A stretch of 64,000 nt of DNA, taken from positions 3,713,501-3,777,500 of the forward strand of contig NZ_CP125378.1 in NCBI RefSeq assembly GCF_034008635.1, read 5' to 3'. The translations under genes were made by a program, and so were the position numbers. Source of the stretch: Pseudomonas sp. P8_229 (GTDB lineage: Bacteria; Pseudomonadota; Gammaproteobacteria; Pseudomonadales; Pseudomonadaceae). Each line of letters starts with the position of its first letter. Position 1 is the first letter of the stretch. Below are positions 1-7,572 of the stretch, piece by piece. The notes under the pieces are model-generated. The model had not been told where the DNA came from. It saw only the letters and a list, made by a program, of their open reading frames with translations, and made no database searches.

Positions 1-2
1 CC

Positions 3-614
3 GTGTGCCGTCGCCTGCACAACTCGCTGAAGGCGCGTCAGCGTTCGCACCGTCAGGTGCTCGACGAACTCAACGACAAGCTGGCCGACAAGTACATCTG
101 CAACTTCTCGGTATTCCAGAGCCTGCCGGACACCTGGGCGATCGACCAGGTACTGCCGATCATCCCGCTGCATCGTCTGGATGAAGAGCCGCTGCGCCGG
201 GCGGTGCTGCAAGACCTGACCTGTGACTCTGACGGCAAGATCAACCAGTACGTCGACGAGCAGAGCATCGAGACCAGCCTGCCGGTACACGGTCTGAACG
301 AGGGTGAAGACTACCTGCTGGGTGTGTTCCTGGTCGGCGCCTATCAGGAAATCCTCGGCGACATGCACAACCTGTTTGGTGACACCGACTCGGTGAACAT
401 CTACCAGAACGCCGATGGCAGCGTGTACCACGCCGGTATCGAAACCCACGACACCATCGAAGACATGCTGCGTTACGTGCACTTGTCGCCGGAAGAACTG
501 ATGACCCACTACCGCGACAAGTGCGCCAGTGCCCGCATCAGTGCCAGCGAGCGCACGCAGTTCCTCGATGCCTTGCGTCTGGGCCTGACCCGCTCCTCCT
601 ACCTGTCTTCCTGA
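3..614 (+). CDS. speA: Biosynthetic arginine decarboxylase, C-terminal part
   Basis: This is the last 203 residues of SpeA, the PLP enzyme that decarboxylates arginine to agmatine for putrescine and spermidine synthesis. The reading frame is open at the left window edge, so the GTG at position 3 is not a real start. The fragment has the family's C-terminal features: an acidic segment with ECD-like text [15 protein letters not shown], the stretch [20 protein letters not shown] that closes the active site, and the HNLFGDTD motif. The PLP lysine lies upstream, outside the window. A long inverted repeat follows the stop codon and may terminate transcription. Identification is confident from the conserved C-terminus; full length cannot be judged. 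Confidence 0.93.
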   Translation: MCRRLHNSLKARQRSHRQVLDELNDKLADKYICNFSVFQSLPDTWAIDQVLPIIPLHRLDEEPLRRAVLQDLTCDSDGKINQYVDEQSIETSLPVHGLNEGEDYLLGVFLVGAYQEILGDMHNLFGDTDSVNIYQNADGSVYHAGIETHDTIEDMLRYVHLSPEELMTHYRDKCASARISASERTQFLDALRLGLTRSSYLSS

Positions 615-632
615 GAACAGGTGCGCTCCCGC

Positions 633-683
633 CGGGTTGTCTGAAGTTTTTCCGCAAACTGCGGAAAACTCGGATAACCCGGT
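633..683. terminator. Nested inverted repeat after speA
   Basis: An inner perfect 9-bp stem TTTTCCGCA / TGCGGAAAA (649-657 and 661-669, 3-nt loop) sits inside an outer imperfect stem CCGGGTT / AACCCGG (633-639 and 677-683). There is no clear U-run after it, so it may be a structured 3' end of the speA transcript or a small dispersed repeat rather than a classical terminator. The rest of 615-846 shows no gene. Confidence 0.45.
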
Positions 684-846
684 GGGACATCTCCCAAAAT
701 CCTCGCGAAATGTTTGGCTAACTGCATCAGGAAAGTCATCCGGTCTGCTTTTCGCGTAGGTCATTTCCTAAGTTGTACTTCAGCTCTCTACTCGGCCATG
801 GCTCTCGGCGAGAATCCCCGGCCGCCCCTCCTGTAGAGATCCGCCC

Positions 847-2187
847 ATGTTCGATTCAGTCAACGAGCCGTCGTTTCGTCTCGATGTAGCGGGGCTTTCC
901 GACCCCTTCGAGGTGCTGGCCTTTACCGGAAGTGAGGGCATCAGCGAACCCTTCGCCTTTGACATCGACCTGTTGGTCGATGACCCGCACCTTGACCTTG
1001 CCAGCCTGTTGTACCGCTCGGCCTTCCTGCAGTTCGGTCCCTTGAACAATGGTCTGAACGGCCAGTTGCAGGGTGTCGTCCAGCATGAACACGGCGAGGG
1101 TTCCCGGCTGTGTCGGGTGACGCTGGGGCCGAAGCTCAGTTGTCTGGAGTTACGCTTCAGTCAGCGGATTTTCAGCAGCCAGAGCGTGCCGCAGATCCTT
1201 GCGCAGGTGCTCAAGGAACACGGAATTATCGGTGTGCAACGACGCTTCGATCTGCACCGCGAATACCCGGTACGGACCTTTTGCACCCAGTACCGCGAGT
1301 CGGATCTGCAATTCGTGCAGCGGCTGTGCGCGCAGGCGCGAATCCACTACTACTTCGAGCACAGGCCTGACGCACACTGTCTGGTTTTCGCCGATGATCC
1401 GGCGCGTCTGCCCGTGGCTGACGTGGCGTCTGTGGACAATGGCGCCAAGCCGGCGGTGCGTCGCTGGCAGGTACAAGTGGAGGCACAGGATGTGCCCGAG
1501 CGTGCTGCCGGAACCCGCATGGCCGAAGGCCGCAGCGACCTGCCGACCTTGCGCAGCGCGCAGTGGCTGGCGCTGGCCGGCCACCCGTTTGCCGAGTGCA
1601 ACCGCCGCTGGTTGCTGAGCCGGATCGAGCATCGCGGTGATCCTGCCAGCGATCCGTCTTACAGCAATCGGCTGTTCGCCGCAGCCGAGGCGCCACTCCC
1701 CACATCCGTGAGCATTTGCGCGAGGCCGCGCATGTACAGCCTGCAACGGGCCTGGGTGGTGACGGTCGACGAGCCACAACCCGATCAACTGCGGCCGGTG
1801 GCCGTGCAGTTTGACTGGCTTTATCAGGGGGAGGGCGCTGCTGCCAGCCACTGTTGGCTACCCCTCGCTCCGGCATTGAGCGATACGTCGCTGGCGTCGC
1901 TGCGCGAAGGTGTCGAAGTGGTGGTGAGCTTTCTGGAGGGCGATCCGGATCGGCCGGTGATCAGTGGTTTCCTGCAGGAATCGGCAGTGCTCGAAGGCGA
2001 ACATGAGTCTTCGCCTCCCGTGCTGCCGGACGATTTGCCCAGCGCAGGCCTGACACAATGGCTCGAGTCTGGCGAACCCATGCTGCTGTTGTGTCTGATC
2101 CCCGGTGGTGGCAGTTACAACCACTGCGCGGCGTCAATCTGTAGTTGCCGGCTGCTCGCGTCGCTGGATCAGGGCGGCGCCACTTGA
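847..2187 (+). CDS. Short VgrG-family type VI secretion spike protein
   Basis: A 446-residue VgrG/Pvc8-family protein. The gp27-like base occupies roughly residues 10-290 (FEVLAFTGSEGISEPFAFDI near the start, YRESDLQFVQRLCAQARIHYY in the middle). A gp5-like OB-fold follows at about 295-380 (VAVQFDWLYQG, GVEVVVSFLEGDPDRPVISG). The long beta-helical needle of usual VgrGs (600 residues or more) is missing: after the OB-fold only about 65 residues remain, ending in a Cys-rich tail (LLLCLIPGGGSYNHCAASICSC). The stop overlaps the start of a DUF4123 gene, so the two are translationally coupled. No other T6SS genes are nearby, so this is an orphan spike. The start ATG lacks a strong ribosome binding site. 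Confidence 0.8.
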   Translation: MFDSVNEPSFRLDVAGLSDPFEVLAFTGSEGISEPFAFDIDLLVDDPHLDLASLLYRSAFLQFGPLNNGLNGQLQGVVQHEHGEGSRLCRVTLGPKLSCLELRFSQRIFSSQSVPQILAQVLKEHGIIGVQRRFDLHREYPVRTFCTQYRESDLQFVQRLCAQARIHYYFEHRPDAHCLVFADDPARLPVADVASVDNGAKPAVRRWQVQVEAQDVPERAAGTRMAEGRSDLPTLRSAQWLALAGHPFAECNRRWLLSRIEHRGDPASDPSYSNRLFAAAEAPLPTSVSICARPRMYSLQRAWVVTVDEPQPDQLRPVAVQFDWLYQGEGAAASHCWLPLAPALSDTSLASLREGVEVVVSFLEGDPDRPVISGFLQESAVLEGEHESSPPVLPDDLPSAGLTQWLESGEPMLLLCLIPGGGSYNHCAASICSCRLLASLDQGGAT

Positions 2188-2978
2188 GCGGCGTCGGGTT
2201 TGCCCAGCAGGTGAATTGGCTGTTGCTCGACGGCGCCGATGCCCGGCAGGCGCTGACGACACTGGGTCAGGGGTTCGCCGGGGTGCGTTGCTCGCGGTTG
2301 TTCGATGGCACCGAATTTCAAGCGGTGAGTGAGCACGGGCCGCTGCTGGTCGATCTGGACGGTTGTCCGGCATTGGCCGCGCTGTGTCACCGGGATCCGC
2401 AGACCTGGCGCGGTCTGCTGTTGGCCAGTGAGGCCTCTGAGCAGAGCCTGCTGAGTCATCTGCGGCGAATGCTGACGGTTTCCTTCGAGCCCAACCACCG
2501 TGCCTTGCTCGGGTACTACAACCGCCAGACGGCCAGTTACTTCTTCGATGCCTGTGACGCCAGTGACTTGAGCCGCTGGCTCGGGCCGATCGACCTGTTG
2601 CGCTGGTTCGGCGGCACCTGGGCCGACTTTGCCATCGGCAGTCAGGGCTGGCAGCAACTGCGTAATCCGCAGTGGGCGGTGGAGCCGCTGGGAATCGATG
2701 AAAGTCTCACCCGTCGTCAGCGTGAGCGCTTGCAAAGCTGTCTGCTGGAACAGCACATCTGGCGCTGGTGCCAATCGGCGGCAAGCAACTACCCGACGAT
2801 GGCTTCCCACGTTCAGCAGGGGCTGGCGCTGGGGTTTCGCGAAAGGACGCTGCTCGACGACTGGCTGTGGCTACGCTTGCAGCATCCGCGCGGACCATTA
2901 CTGCCCGTGCCGGACGGATTGAGTGCGCCAGCGCGACTCGAACAATTGCGCCAACTCTGGCAACGCGATCAACCCTGA
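2184..2978 (+). CDS. DUF4123 domain protein (T6SS effector adaptor-like)
   Basis: A 264-residue protein if started at TTG 2184, which overlaps the vgrG stop as TTGA; an upstream in-frame start at 2145 would overlap vgrG by 43 nt. The N-terminal half has DUF4123 character: an opening LLLDGA, an acidic PLLVDLDG stretch, then FYNRQ-like text GYYNRQTASYFFDA. DUF4123 proteins (Tap/TEC adaptors) load effectors onto VgrG. The pairing with vgrG is typical, but the effector gene that normally follows is absent: the next gene is a convergent MATE exporter whose 3' end overlaps this gene by 10 bp. Confidence 0.7.
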   Translation: MSGVGFAQQVNWLLLDGADARQALTTLGQGFAGVRCSRLFDGTEFQAVSEHGPLLVDLDGCPALAALCHRDPQTWRGLLLASEASEQSLLSHLRRMLTVSFEPNHRALLGYYNRQTASYFFDACDASDLSRWLGPIDLLRWFGGTWADFAIGSQGWQQLRNPQWAVEPLGIDESLTRRQRERLQSCLLEQHIWRWCQSAASNYPTMASHVQQGLALGFRERTLLDDWLWLRLQHPRGPLLPVPDGLSAPARLEQLRQLWQRDQP

Positions 2979-4324
2979 GAATGGTTACCGCTGAACCAGC
3001 CATCTTTACGCCGCAGCCACAGGGCCAGTGCGCCGAGGGTCAGGCTGCGTAATACCATGAACAACAGGAAAGTTATCCACAAGCCGTGATTGCCCAGCCC
3101 CTGCAATGCCCAGGCGAACGGCAACAGCAGCGCGACGGTCAGTAGCATGCCGTTGCGCATTTCCCGGGCGCGGGTGGCGCCGATGAACAGGCCGTCGAGC
3201 AAGTAACTCCAGACGGCAATCAACGGCAGCACGGCCAGATACGGCAGATAGACGAACGCGGTGTCGCGCACGCTCTGGATATCGGTCTGCATTTCGATGA
3301 ACAAATGCCCGGCCAGCAGAAACAACGCGGCAAAACCGAGGCTGGCCAGCAATGACCAGCCCCCGGCCACCACCAATGAGCGACGCAGGGCCAGGCGATC
3401 ACGGGCGCCAATGGCGTGTCCGCATAAGGCTTCGACCGCATGCGCCAGCCCGTCCAGTGCATGGGCGGTCAACAGCAGGCCGTTGAGCAGCAGGGCATTG
3501 GCCGCCACCGTGGCATCGCCGAGCCGCGCGCCTTGCACGGTGATCAGGAAAAACACCGATTGCAGCGCCAGGCTGCGGATGAAAATGTCGCGATTGACCG
3601 CCAGCAGCGGGCGCCAGCTCTGCCACACCTTCAACGCCGCCCAGGCGATGTGCCCGGGATAGGCGCGCAATGCGCCGCGGGTCAGCCACAGGCCGAGCAG
3701 GGCGCCGCTCCACTCGGCAATCACCGAAGCCCGGGCCGAACCGACCACGCCCCACTCAAGACCAATGACGAACCACAGGTTGAGGGCGATGTTGATCAGG
3801 TTGGTGCTCAGCAGAATCGCCAGCGGTGCCCGGGCGTTCTGGGTGCCGAGAAACCAGCCGACCAGGGCATAACTGGCCAGCGCTGCCGGCAGTCCGAATA
3901 ACCGGGTGTGGAAGAAGTCGCGGGTCAGTTGATCGAGTTCCGCCGAGGGCTGCATGAAATGCAGGGCCACGCCGCTCAACGGCACGCCCAATGCTCCGAG
4001 CACGATCGCCAGCCCCAGCGCCAGCAGCAAGCCCTGCAACAGAATCTGGCGCAACGCCGCGCCATCGCTGCGCCCGGCGGCTTGGGCGGCAAACCCGGTG
4101 GTGCCCATGCGCAGAAAGCCCATGGCCCAGGCGAGAAAGGTGTAGAGACTGGCGCCGACTGCCACGGCGCCCAACTGATGGGCGTGGGGCAGGTGGCCGA
4201 TGACGGTGCTGTCGACCAGCGCCACCAGCGGCACGGAAATATTCGAAAGTATCATCGGCGCGGCGAGCGCCCAGACCTTGCGGTGAGTCGGGCGGTCGCG
4301 CCAGTCGGCAATCAGGTTGGACAT
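2969..4324 (-). CDS. MATE family efflux transporter (DinF-like)
   Basis: A 451-residue, 12-helix inner-membrane exporter of the MATE family, DinF branch, which exchanges organic cations or other toxic solutes for H+ or Na+. The N-terminal segment IWALAAPMILSNIS-like text followed by PLVALVDSTVIGHL matches the first two helices of DinF/NorM proteins, and the second half repeats the pattern. The start is supported by AAGGAG seven bases upstream. Substrate is unknown. Its 3' end overlaps the convergent DUF4123 gene. Confidence 0.88.
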   Translation of the reverse strand: MSNLIADWRDRPTHRKVWALAAPMILSNISVPLVALVDSTVIGHLPHAHQLGAVAVGASLYTFLAWAMGFLRMGTTGFAAQAAGRSDGAALRQILLQGLLLALGLAIVLGALGVPLSGVALHFMQPSAELDQLTRDFFHTRLFGLPAALASYALVGWFLGTQNARAPLAILLSTNLINIALNLWFVIGLEWGVVGSARASVIAEWSGALLGLWLTRGALRAYPGHIAWAALKVWQSWRPLLAVNRDIFIRSLALQSVFFLITVQGARLGDATVAANALLLNGLLLTAHALDGLAHAVEALCGHAIGARDRLALRRSLVVAGGWSLLASLGFAALFLLAGHLFIEMQTDIQSVRDTAFVYLPYLAVLPLIAVWSYLLDGLFIGATRAREMRNGMLLTVALLLPFAWALQGLGNHGLWITFLLFMVLRSLTLGALALWLRRKDGWFSGNHSQG

Positions 4325-4384
4325 GCGGGCTCCTTGGGGGAGCGGGGATTGTAGCGATTCATCTGGTTCGCAGTGCGATCCATT

Positions 4385-4472
4385 GTGGCAGCGAGCCTGC
4401 TCGCGAAAGCGTCAGGTCTGTCAAAGCTGTGCTGAATGACACACCGCCTTCGCGAGCAGGCTCGCTCCCACC
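4385..4472. repeat. REPIN (two inverted REP palindromes)
   Basis: Two copies of the Pseudomonas REP core in inverted orientation (gcgagcctgctcgcgaaagcg and its complement) separated by about 35 bp. It lies between the MATE gene and a small membrane protein gene. Confidence 0.85.
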
Positions 4473-4486
4473 GGGAGGCATCGGTG

Positions 4487-4780
4487 TCAGTGGATGATCC
4501 AACTCAGCAACCACAACCCCAGCAGCAACCAGATGATCCCGGCGATGATCGACGCATTCATGAACGCGCGGATCGCCGACCACAACAGCATCAAGCCGAC
4601 GATCAGCGCGAGGATGCTGATGATCGAGGTGTCCATGCCCAGCGTCTTGGCCAGGCCATCGACGAAGTTGCCACCGGCGTTGCCCAGAATGTTGAACAGG
4701 CCGCTGAGCCCATCGACGATGAAGCGGATGATCGAGCCGAGTGCCTGGCCGAGCCATTCGAAAAAGCTTTCTACCTGCAT
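4487..4780 (-). CDS. Small membrane protein, function unknown
   Basis: A 97-residue protein starting MQVESFFEWLGQALGS. This ATG has AGGA upstream; a longer frame reaching 4843 begins with non-conserved-looking sequence and was not used. The N-terminal 45 residues are amphipathic and Gly/Phe-rich; the C-terminal half contains two strong membrane segments (ISILALIVGLMLLWSAI and AGIIWLLLGLWLLSW). No catalytic motif is visible and I do not recognise a named family. It stands alone between two REP elements. Confidence 0.65.
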   Translation of the reverse strand: MQVESFFEWLGQALGSIIRFIVDGLSGLFNILGNAGGNFVDGLAKTLGMDTSIISILALIVGLMLLWSAIRAFMNASIIAGIIWLLLGLWLLSWIIH

Positions 4781-4869
4781 GTGTGCATCCTGATGAAAGA
4801 GCTGAGCCTTGGGCCACAACGCAGGTGGCCGAGTTCCCTGCAACTATAGAGGGTTTGCACCGAGCTTGT

Positions 4870-4957
4870 GTGGGAGCGGGCTTGCTCGCGAAGACGGTGT
4901 GTCATTCAACTCATCAGTTACTTGACCCACCGCATTCGCGAGCAAGCCCGCTCCCAC
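4870..4957. repeat. REPIN
   Basis: Inverted pair of the gcgggcttgctcgcg subtype of the REP core (left arm gtgggagcgggcttgctcgcg, trimmed to 20 bases in the core). It lies upstream of the MazG-like gene. Confidence 0.85.
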
Positions 4958-5026
4958 CAAAAGCACAGCGTGCCCCTTGCCTTCGCTTGGCATCCCCCCG
5001 AAGCTATACGCCTTCAGGAGAGCCCG

Positions 5027-5329
5027 ATGAACCTTGTTGAACTGACCGAACGCCTGCACGCCATTCGCGACCGCAATGACTGGCGCCAATTCCACAGCCC
5101 GAAAAACCTGGCCATGGCCGCCAGCGTCGAGATGTCCGAGCTGGTGGAGATTTTCCAGTGGCTGACTGAAGACCAGTCGCGCCAGTTGCCGGCGGACAAA
5201 CTGGCGCATGCCGGGCAGGAAGTCGGCGACATCGTGCTGTACCTGTTGCTGCTGTGCAGCGAGTTGGGGCTGGACATGAATGAAGTGGTGCGCAGCAAGC
5301 TCGCCGACAGCGAACGGCGGTTCAGCTGA
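5027..5329 (+). CDS. MazG-like nucleotide pyrophosphohydrolase
   Basis: A 100-residue all-alpha NTP pyrophosphohydrolase of the MazG/RS21-C6 superfamily, which hydrolyses (d)NTPs to monophosphate and pyrophosphate, possibly as house-cleaning of modified dCTP-like nucleotides. The Mg-binding pattern is present: EMSELVEIFQW (ExxE) followed by EVGDIVLYLLLL (ExxD). The ATG at 5027 has AGGAG eight bases upstream; an open frame from 4868 runs through REP DNA and is not coding. The stop overlaps the cmoM start (TGATG), so the two form an operon. Confidence 0.82.
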   Translation: MNLVELTERLHAIRDRNDWRQFHSPKNLAMAASVEMSELVEIFQWLTEDQSRQLPADKLAHAGQEVGDIVLYLLLLCSELGLDMNEVVRSKLADSERRFS

Positions 5330-6078
5330 TGAGCGACCGGCATTTCGATCAGTTGGCGACCCGTTTCGCCGAAAAAATCTACGGTGGTGCCAAAGGTGCG
5401 ATTCGCCTTGCGGTGCTCCAGGCCGACCTTGCCGAAGCTTTGCCGGACCGGCCGCTGCGGGTGCTGGATATCGGCGGCGGCCTGGGCCACATGTCGCTGT
5501 GGCTGGCCGAACGTGGGCACGAAGTGACCTTTACCGAACCGGCCGAGCCGATGCTTGAAGGCGCCCGCCAGCGCTTTGCCGAAGCCGGGCAAACCGCGAC
5601 GTTCATTCAGGCGCCGTGGCAGGAACTGCTCGGTCAGCTCACTGAGCCGTACGATCTGGTGATCTGCCATGCGGTGCTCGAATGGCTGGCCGAACCCCAC
5701 GCGATCCTGCCGGTGCTGCATCAATTGACCAAGCCCGGCGGCTGGCTGTCGCTGGCGTTCTACAACCGTGATGCGCTGATTTATCGCAACCTGCTCAAGG
5801 GCCATTTCAAGAAGATGCGCAAGAACGTCATGGCCGGCGAAAAGCAGAGCCTGACCCCGCAGCAGCCGCTTGATCCACGGGAATTGGCGACGCAACTCGA
5901 AGGCTTGTGGCAGGTCGAAACCCAGAGCGGCGTGCGGGTTTTCCACGACTACATGCCGGTGGAGTTCCAGGCCCGCGTCGAACTGGCGGACTTGCTGGAA
6001 ATGGAACTGGCGCACCGTCGTCACCCAAGCTTCGCCGGGCTTGGGCGTTATTTACACTGGATCTGCCGGCCGATCTGA
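5329..6078 (+). CDS. cmoM: tRNA 5-carboxymethoxyuridine methyltransferase
   Basis: A 249-residue class I SAM methyltransferase of the CmoM (SmtA) family, which methylates cmo5U34 to mcmo5U in wobble positions of tRNAs. Motif I is VLDIGGGLGHMS (about residues 45-56), with TEPAEPML after beta-2 and ICHAVLEWL at motif IV. The long C-terminal part (LSLAFYNRDALIYRNLLKG) is typical of the family. It is translationally coupled to the MazG-like gene. Confidence 0.88.
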   Translation: MSDRHFDQLATRFAEKIYGGAKGAIRLAVLQADLAEALPDRPLRVLDIGGGLGHMSLWLAERGHEVTFTEPAEPMLEGARQRFAEAGQTATFIQAPWQELLGQLTEPYDLVICHAVLEWLAEPHAILPVLHQLTKPGGWLSLAFYNRDALIYRNLLKGHFKKMRKNVMAGEKQSLTPQQPLDPRELATQLEGLWQVETQSGVRVFHDYMPVEFQARVELADLLEMELAHRRHPSFAGLGRYLHWICRPI

Positions 6079-6090
6079 TCGGAGCACTGC

Positions 6091-6699
6091 ATGAAAGCTC
6101 AATCGGGGTTATTACTGATTTGCCTGGGGTTGGCCGCTTGCCAGGGCAGCAACCCTTATGTGGCGCAGTCGCGACCCTTGCCGCCGGCCCCGCCGCCAGC
6201 CGCCACCACGTTCGACCGCAGTGCCTATCCGGCGCCACCGCGCGATTACGGGCGCTACCGCAGTTGGGCCTGGCTCAATGGCCAGTTGCCGCCGGGCACG
6301 GCTTGGGCCGATTCGGCGCAAGTGGCCGAGGCGGTCAGCAATGCCCTCGATCAACGTGGTTTGCGGCCGTTGCATGACAATCGTCCGGCCGACCTGTTGG
6401 TGAGCGCCAATCTGCGTCTGGAAACCCGCTTGCGTCAGGTGCAGGACGATTACGGTTACGGCGGATACAGTGGCTATGATCGATACGGGCGCGGTTATGG
6501 CATGTACAACAGCGTGCCGATTGTTCGCACCTATCAGGAGCAGGTTGTCGTGGTGCAGGTCAATCTGTTCGACGCCGGCACCGGTCAACCGGTGTGGAGC
6601 GCCAGCGCCGAAACTGCCAACCAGGGTAGCCAACTCGTGCGCACCGATGCCATTCGCGAGGCTGTGGAAAAAGCCATGTCAGCCTATCCGCCCAGCTAA
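6091..6699 (+). CDS. DUF4136 lipoprotein
   Basis: A 202-residue lipoprotein. The signal sequence ends in the lipobox LAAC (Cys17) followed by Gln, which predicts outer-membrane sorting. The mature part fits DUF4136: [14 protein letters not shown], a region [13 protein letters not shown], a Tyr/Gly-rich insert ([17 protein letters not shown]) and [18 protein letters not shown]. The function of DUF4136 is unknown. GGAG precedes the ATG by six bases. It is 50 bp upstream of a paralogue with the same domain plan. Confidence 0.82.
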   Translation: MKAQSGLLLICLGLAACQGSNPYVAQSRPLPPAPPPAATTFDRSAYPAPPRDYGRYRSWAWLNGQLPPGTAWADSAQVAEAVSNALDQRGLRPLHDNRPADLLVSANLRLETRLRQVQDDYGYGGYSGYDRYGRGYGMYNSVPIVRTYQEQVVVVQVNLFDAGTGQPVWSASAETANQGSQLVRTDAIREAVEKAMSAYPPS

Positions 6700-6750
6700 A
6701 CTCCAGGTGAGAACGCTTCGCAGGTTCATGCCTTCAACCGGAGAAAAACC

Positions 6751-7308
6751 ATGTTCCGTCGTCTCGCATTACTGGCCATGGCCGCGCTGCTCAGCGCCTG
6801 CGCCGCTAATCAGGTCAACCATGACTTCGATGCCAGCCGCGACTTTGCCGCGTATCGCAGCTGGAGCTGGAAAGACCCCGCCCTGCAATATCGCCCGGAT
6901 GATCCCCGGATCAAAAGCGACCTGACCGAGCAACGGATCCGCCAGGCGGTCAGCGATCAGCTCGACCAGCGCGGTTTGCGCCCCGCCGCAGCGGGGGCCA
7001 AGGGTGACTTGAGCGTGCAGACCTACCTGATCGTCGAGGATCGCCAGCAGCAAGTGACCACCAACTACGGCGGTGGTTGGGGCGGCCCGTGGAACGGTTA
7101 CTGGGGCGCGCCGATGTACAACGAAACCCGCAACATCACCTACAAGGTGGCGACGATCCAGATCGACCTGCTCGACGGCAAGGACGGCAAACTGGTGTGG
7201 CGCGGCAGCGATGAGCAAATGCTCAGCAGCACACCCAATCCACAGGATCGCAGCAATGCAGTGCGTGAAACCGTCAGCCGGATATTGGCCAACTATCCAC
7301 CGCGCTAG
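6751..7308 (+). CDS. DUF4136 lipoprotein, second copy
   Basis: A 185-residue paralogue of the upstream gene. The lipobox is LSAC (Cys17). It shares [22 protein letters not shown], a Gly/Trp-rich insert (GGGWGGPWNGYWGAP) and IDLLDGKDGKLVWRGS. The two probably form one operon that ends at a strong terminator 18 bp downstream. Role unknown; likely an outer-membrane envelope protein. Confidence 0.83.
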   Translation: MFRRLALLAMAALLSACAANQVNHDFDASRDFAAYRSWSWKDPALQYRPDDPRIKSDLTEQRIRQAVSDQLDQRGLRPAAAGAKGDLSVQTYLIVEDRQQQVTTNYGGGWGGPWNGYWGAPMYNETRNITYKVATIQIDLLDGKDGKLVWRGSDEQMLSSTPNPQDRSNAVRETVSRILANYPPR

Positions 7309-7325
7309 ACCGCTGTAAAAAAACG

Positions 7326-7350
7326 GGAGCCCAAGTGGCTCCTTTTTTTT
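7326..7350 (+). terminator. Rho-independent terminator
   Basis: Stem GGAGCC / GGCTCC (7326-7331 and 7337-7342) with a 5-nt loop is followed by eight T residues. It ends the DUF4136 operon. Confidence 0.9.
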
Positions 7351-7361
7351 GCCTGACACAA

Positions 7362-7462
7362 ATCCCCTGTGGGAGCGGGCTTGCTCGCGAAAGCGGTGGG
7401 GCAGTCAACATCAATGTTTGCTGGGCCGACGTCTTCGCGAGCAAGCTCGCTCCCACAGGGGA
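7362..7462. repeat. REPIN with extended outer arms
   Basis: Inverted REP pair with symmetric flanks (tcccctgtggg on the left, cccacagggga on the right), so the palindrome extends about 8 bp beyond the REP arms. It separates the DUF4136 operon from tadG. Confidence 0.85.
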
Positions 7463-7572
7463 TCTTCATCGTTGCGAAGTGGCGTGTTGCCAGCAGTCTC
7501 GCTCAGCCCCGTCTACACTCAAGTCCACCATCGGAGGTAGCGCTCGGCAACGCGCCGGCAAAGGAGTGCGCC

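Noticed and set aside
3073..3081. DnaA box TTATCCACA in the MATE gene, and another at 30194-30202 in the maoC-like gene
   Set aside because: Single copies inside coding sequence; no clustering, so no special role is suggested.
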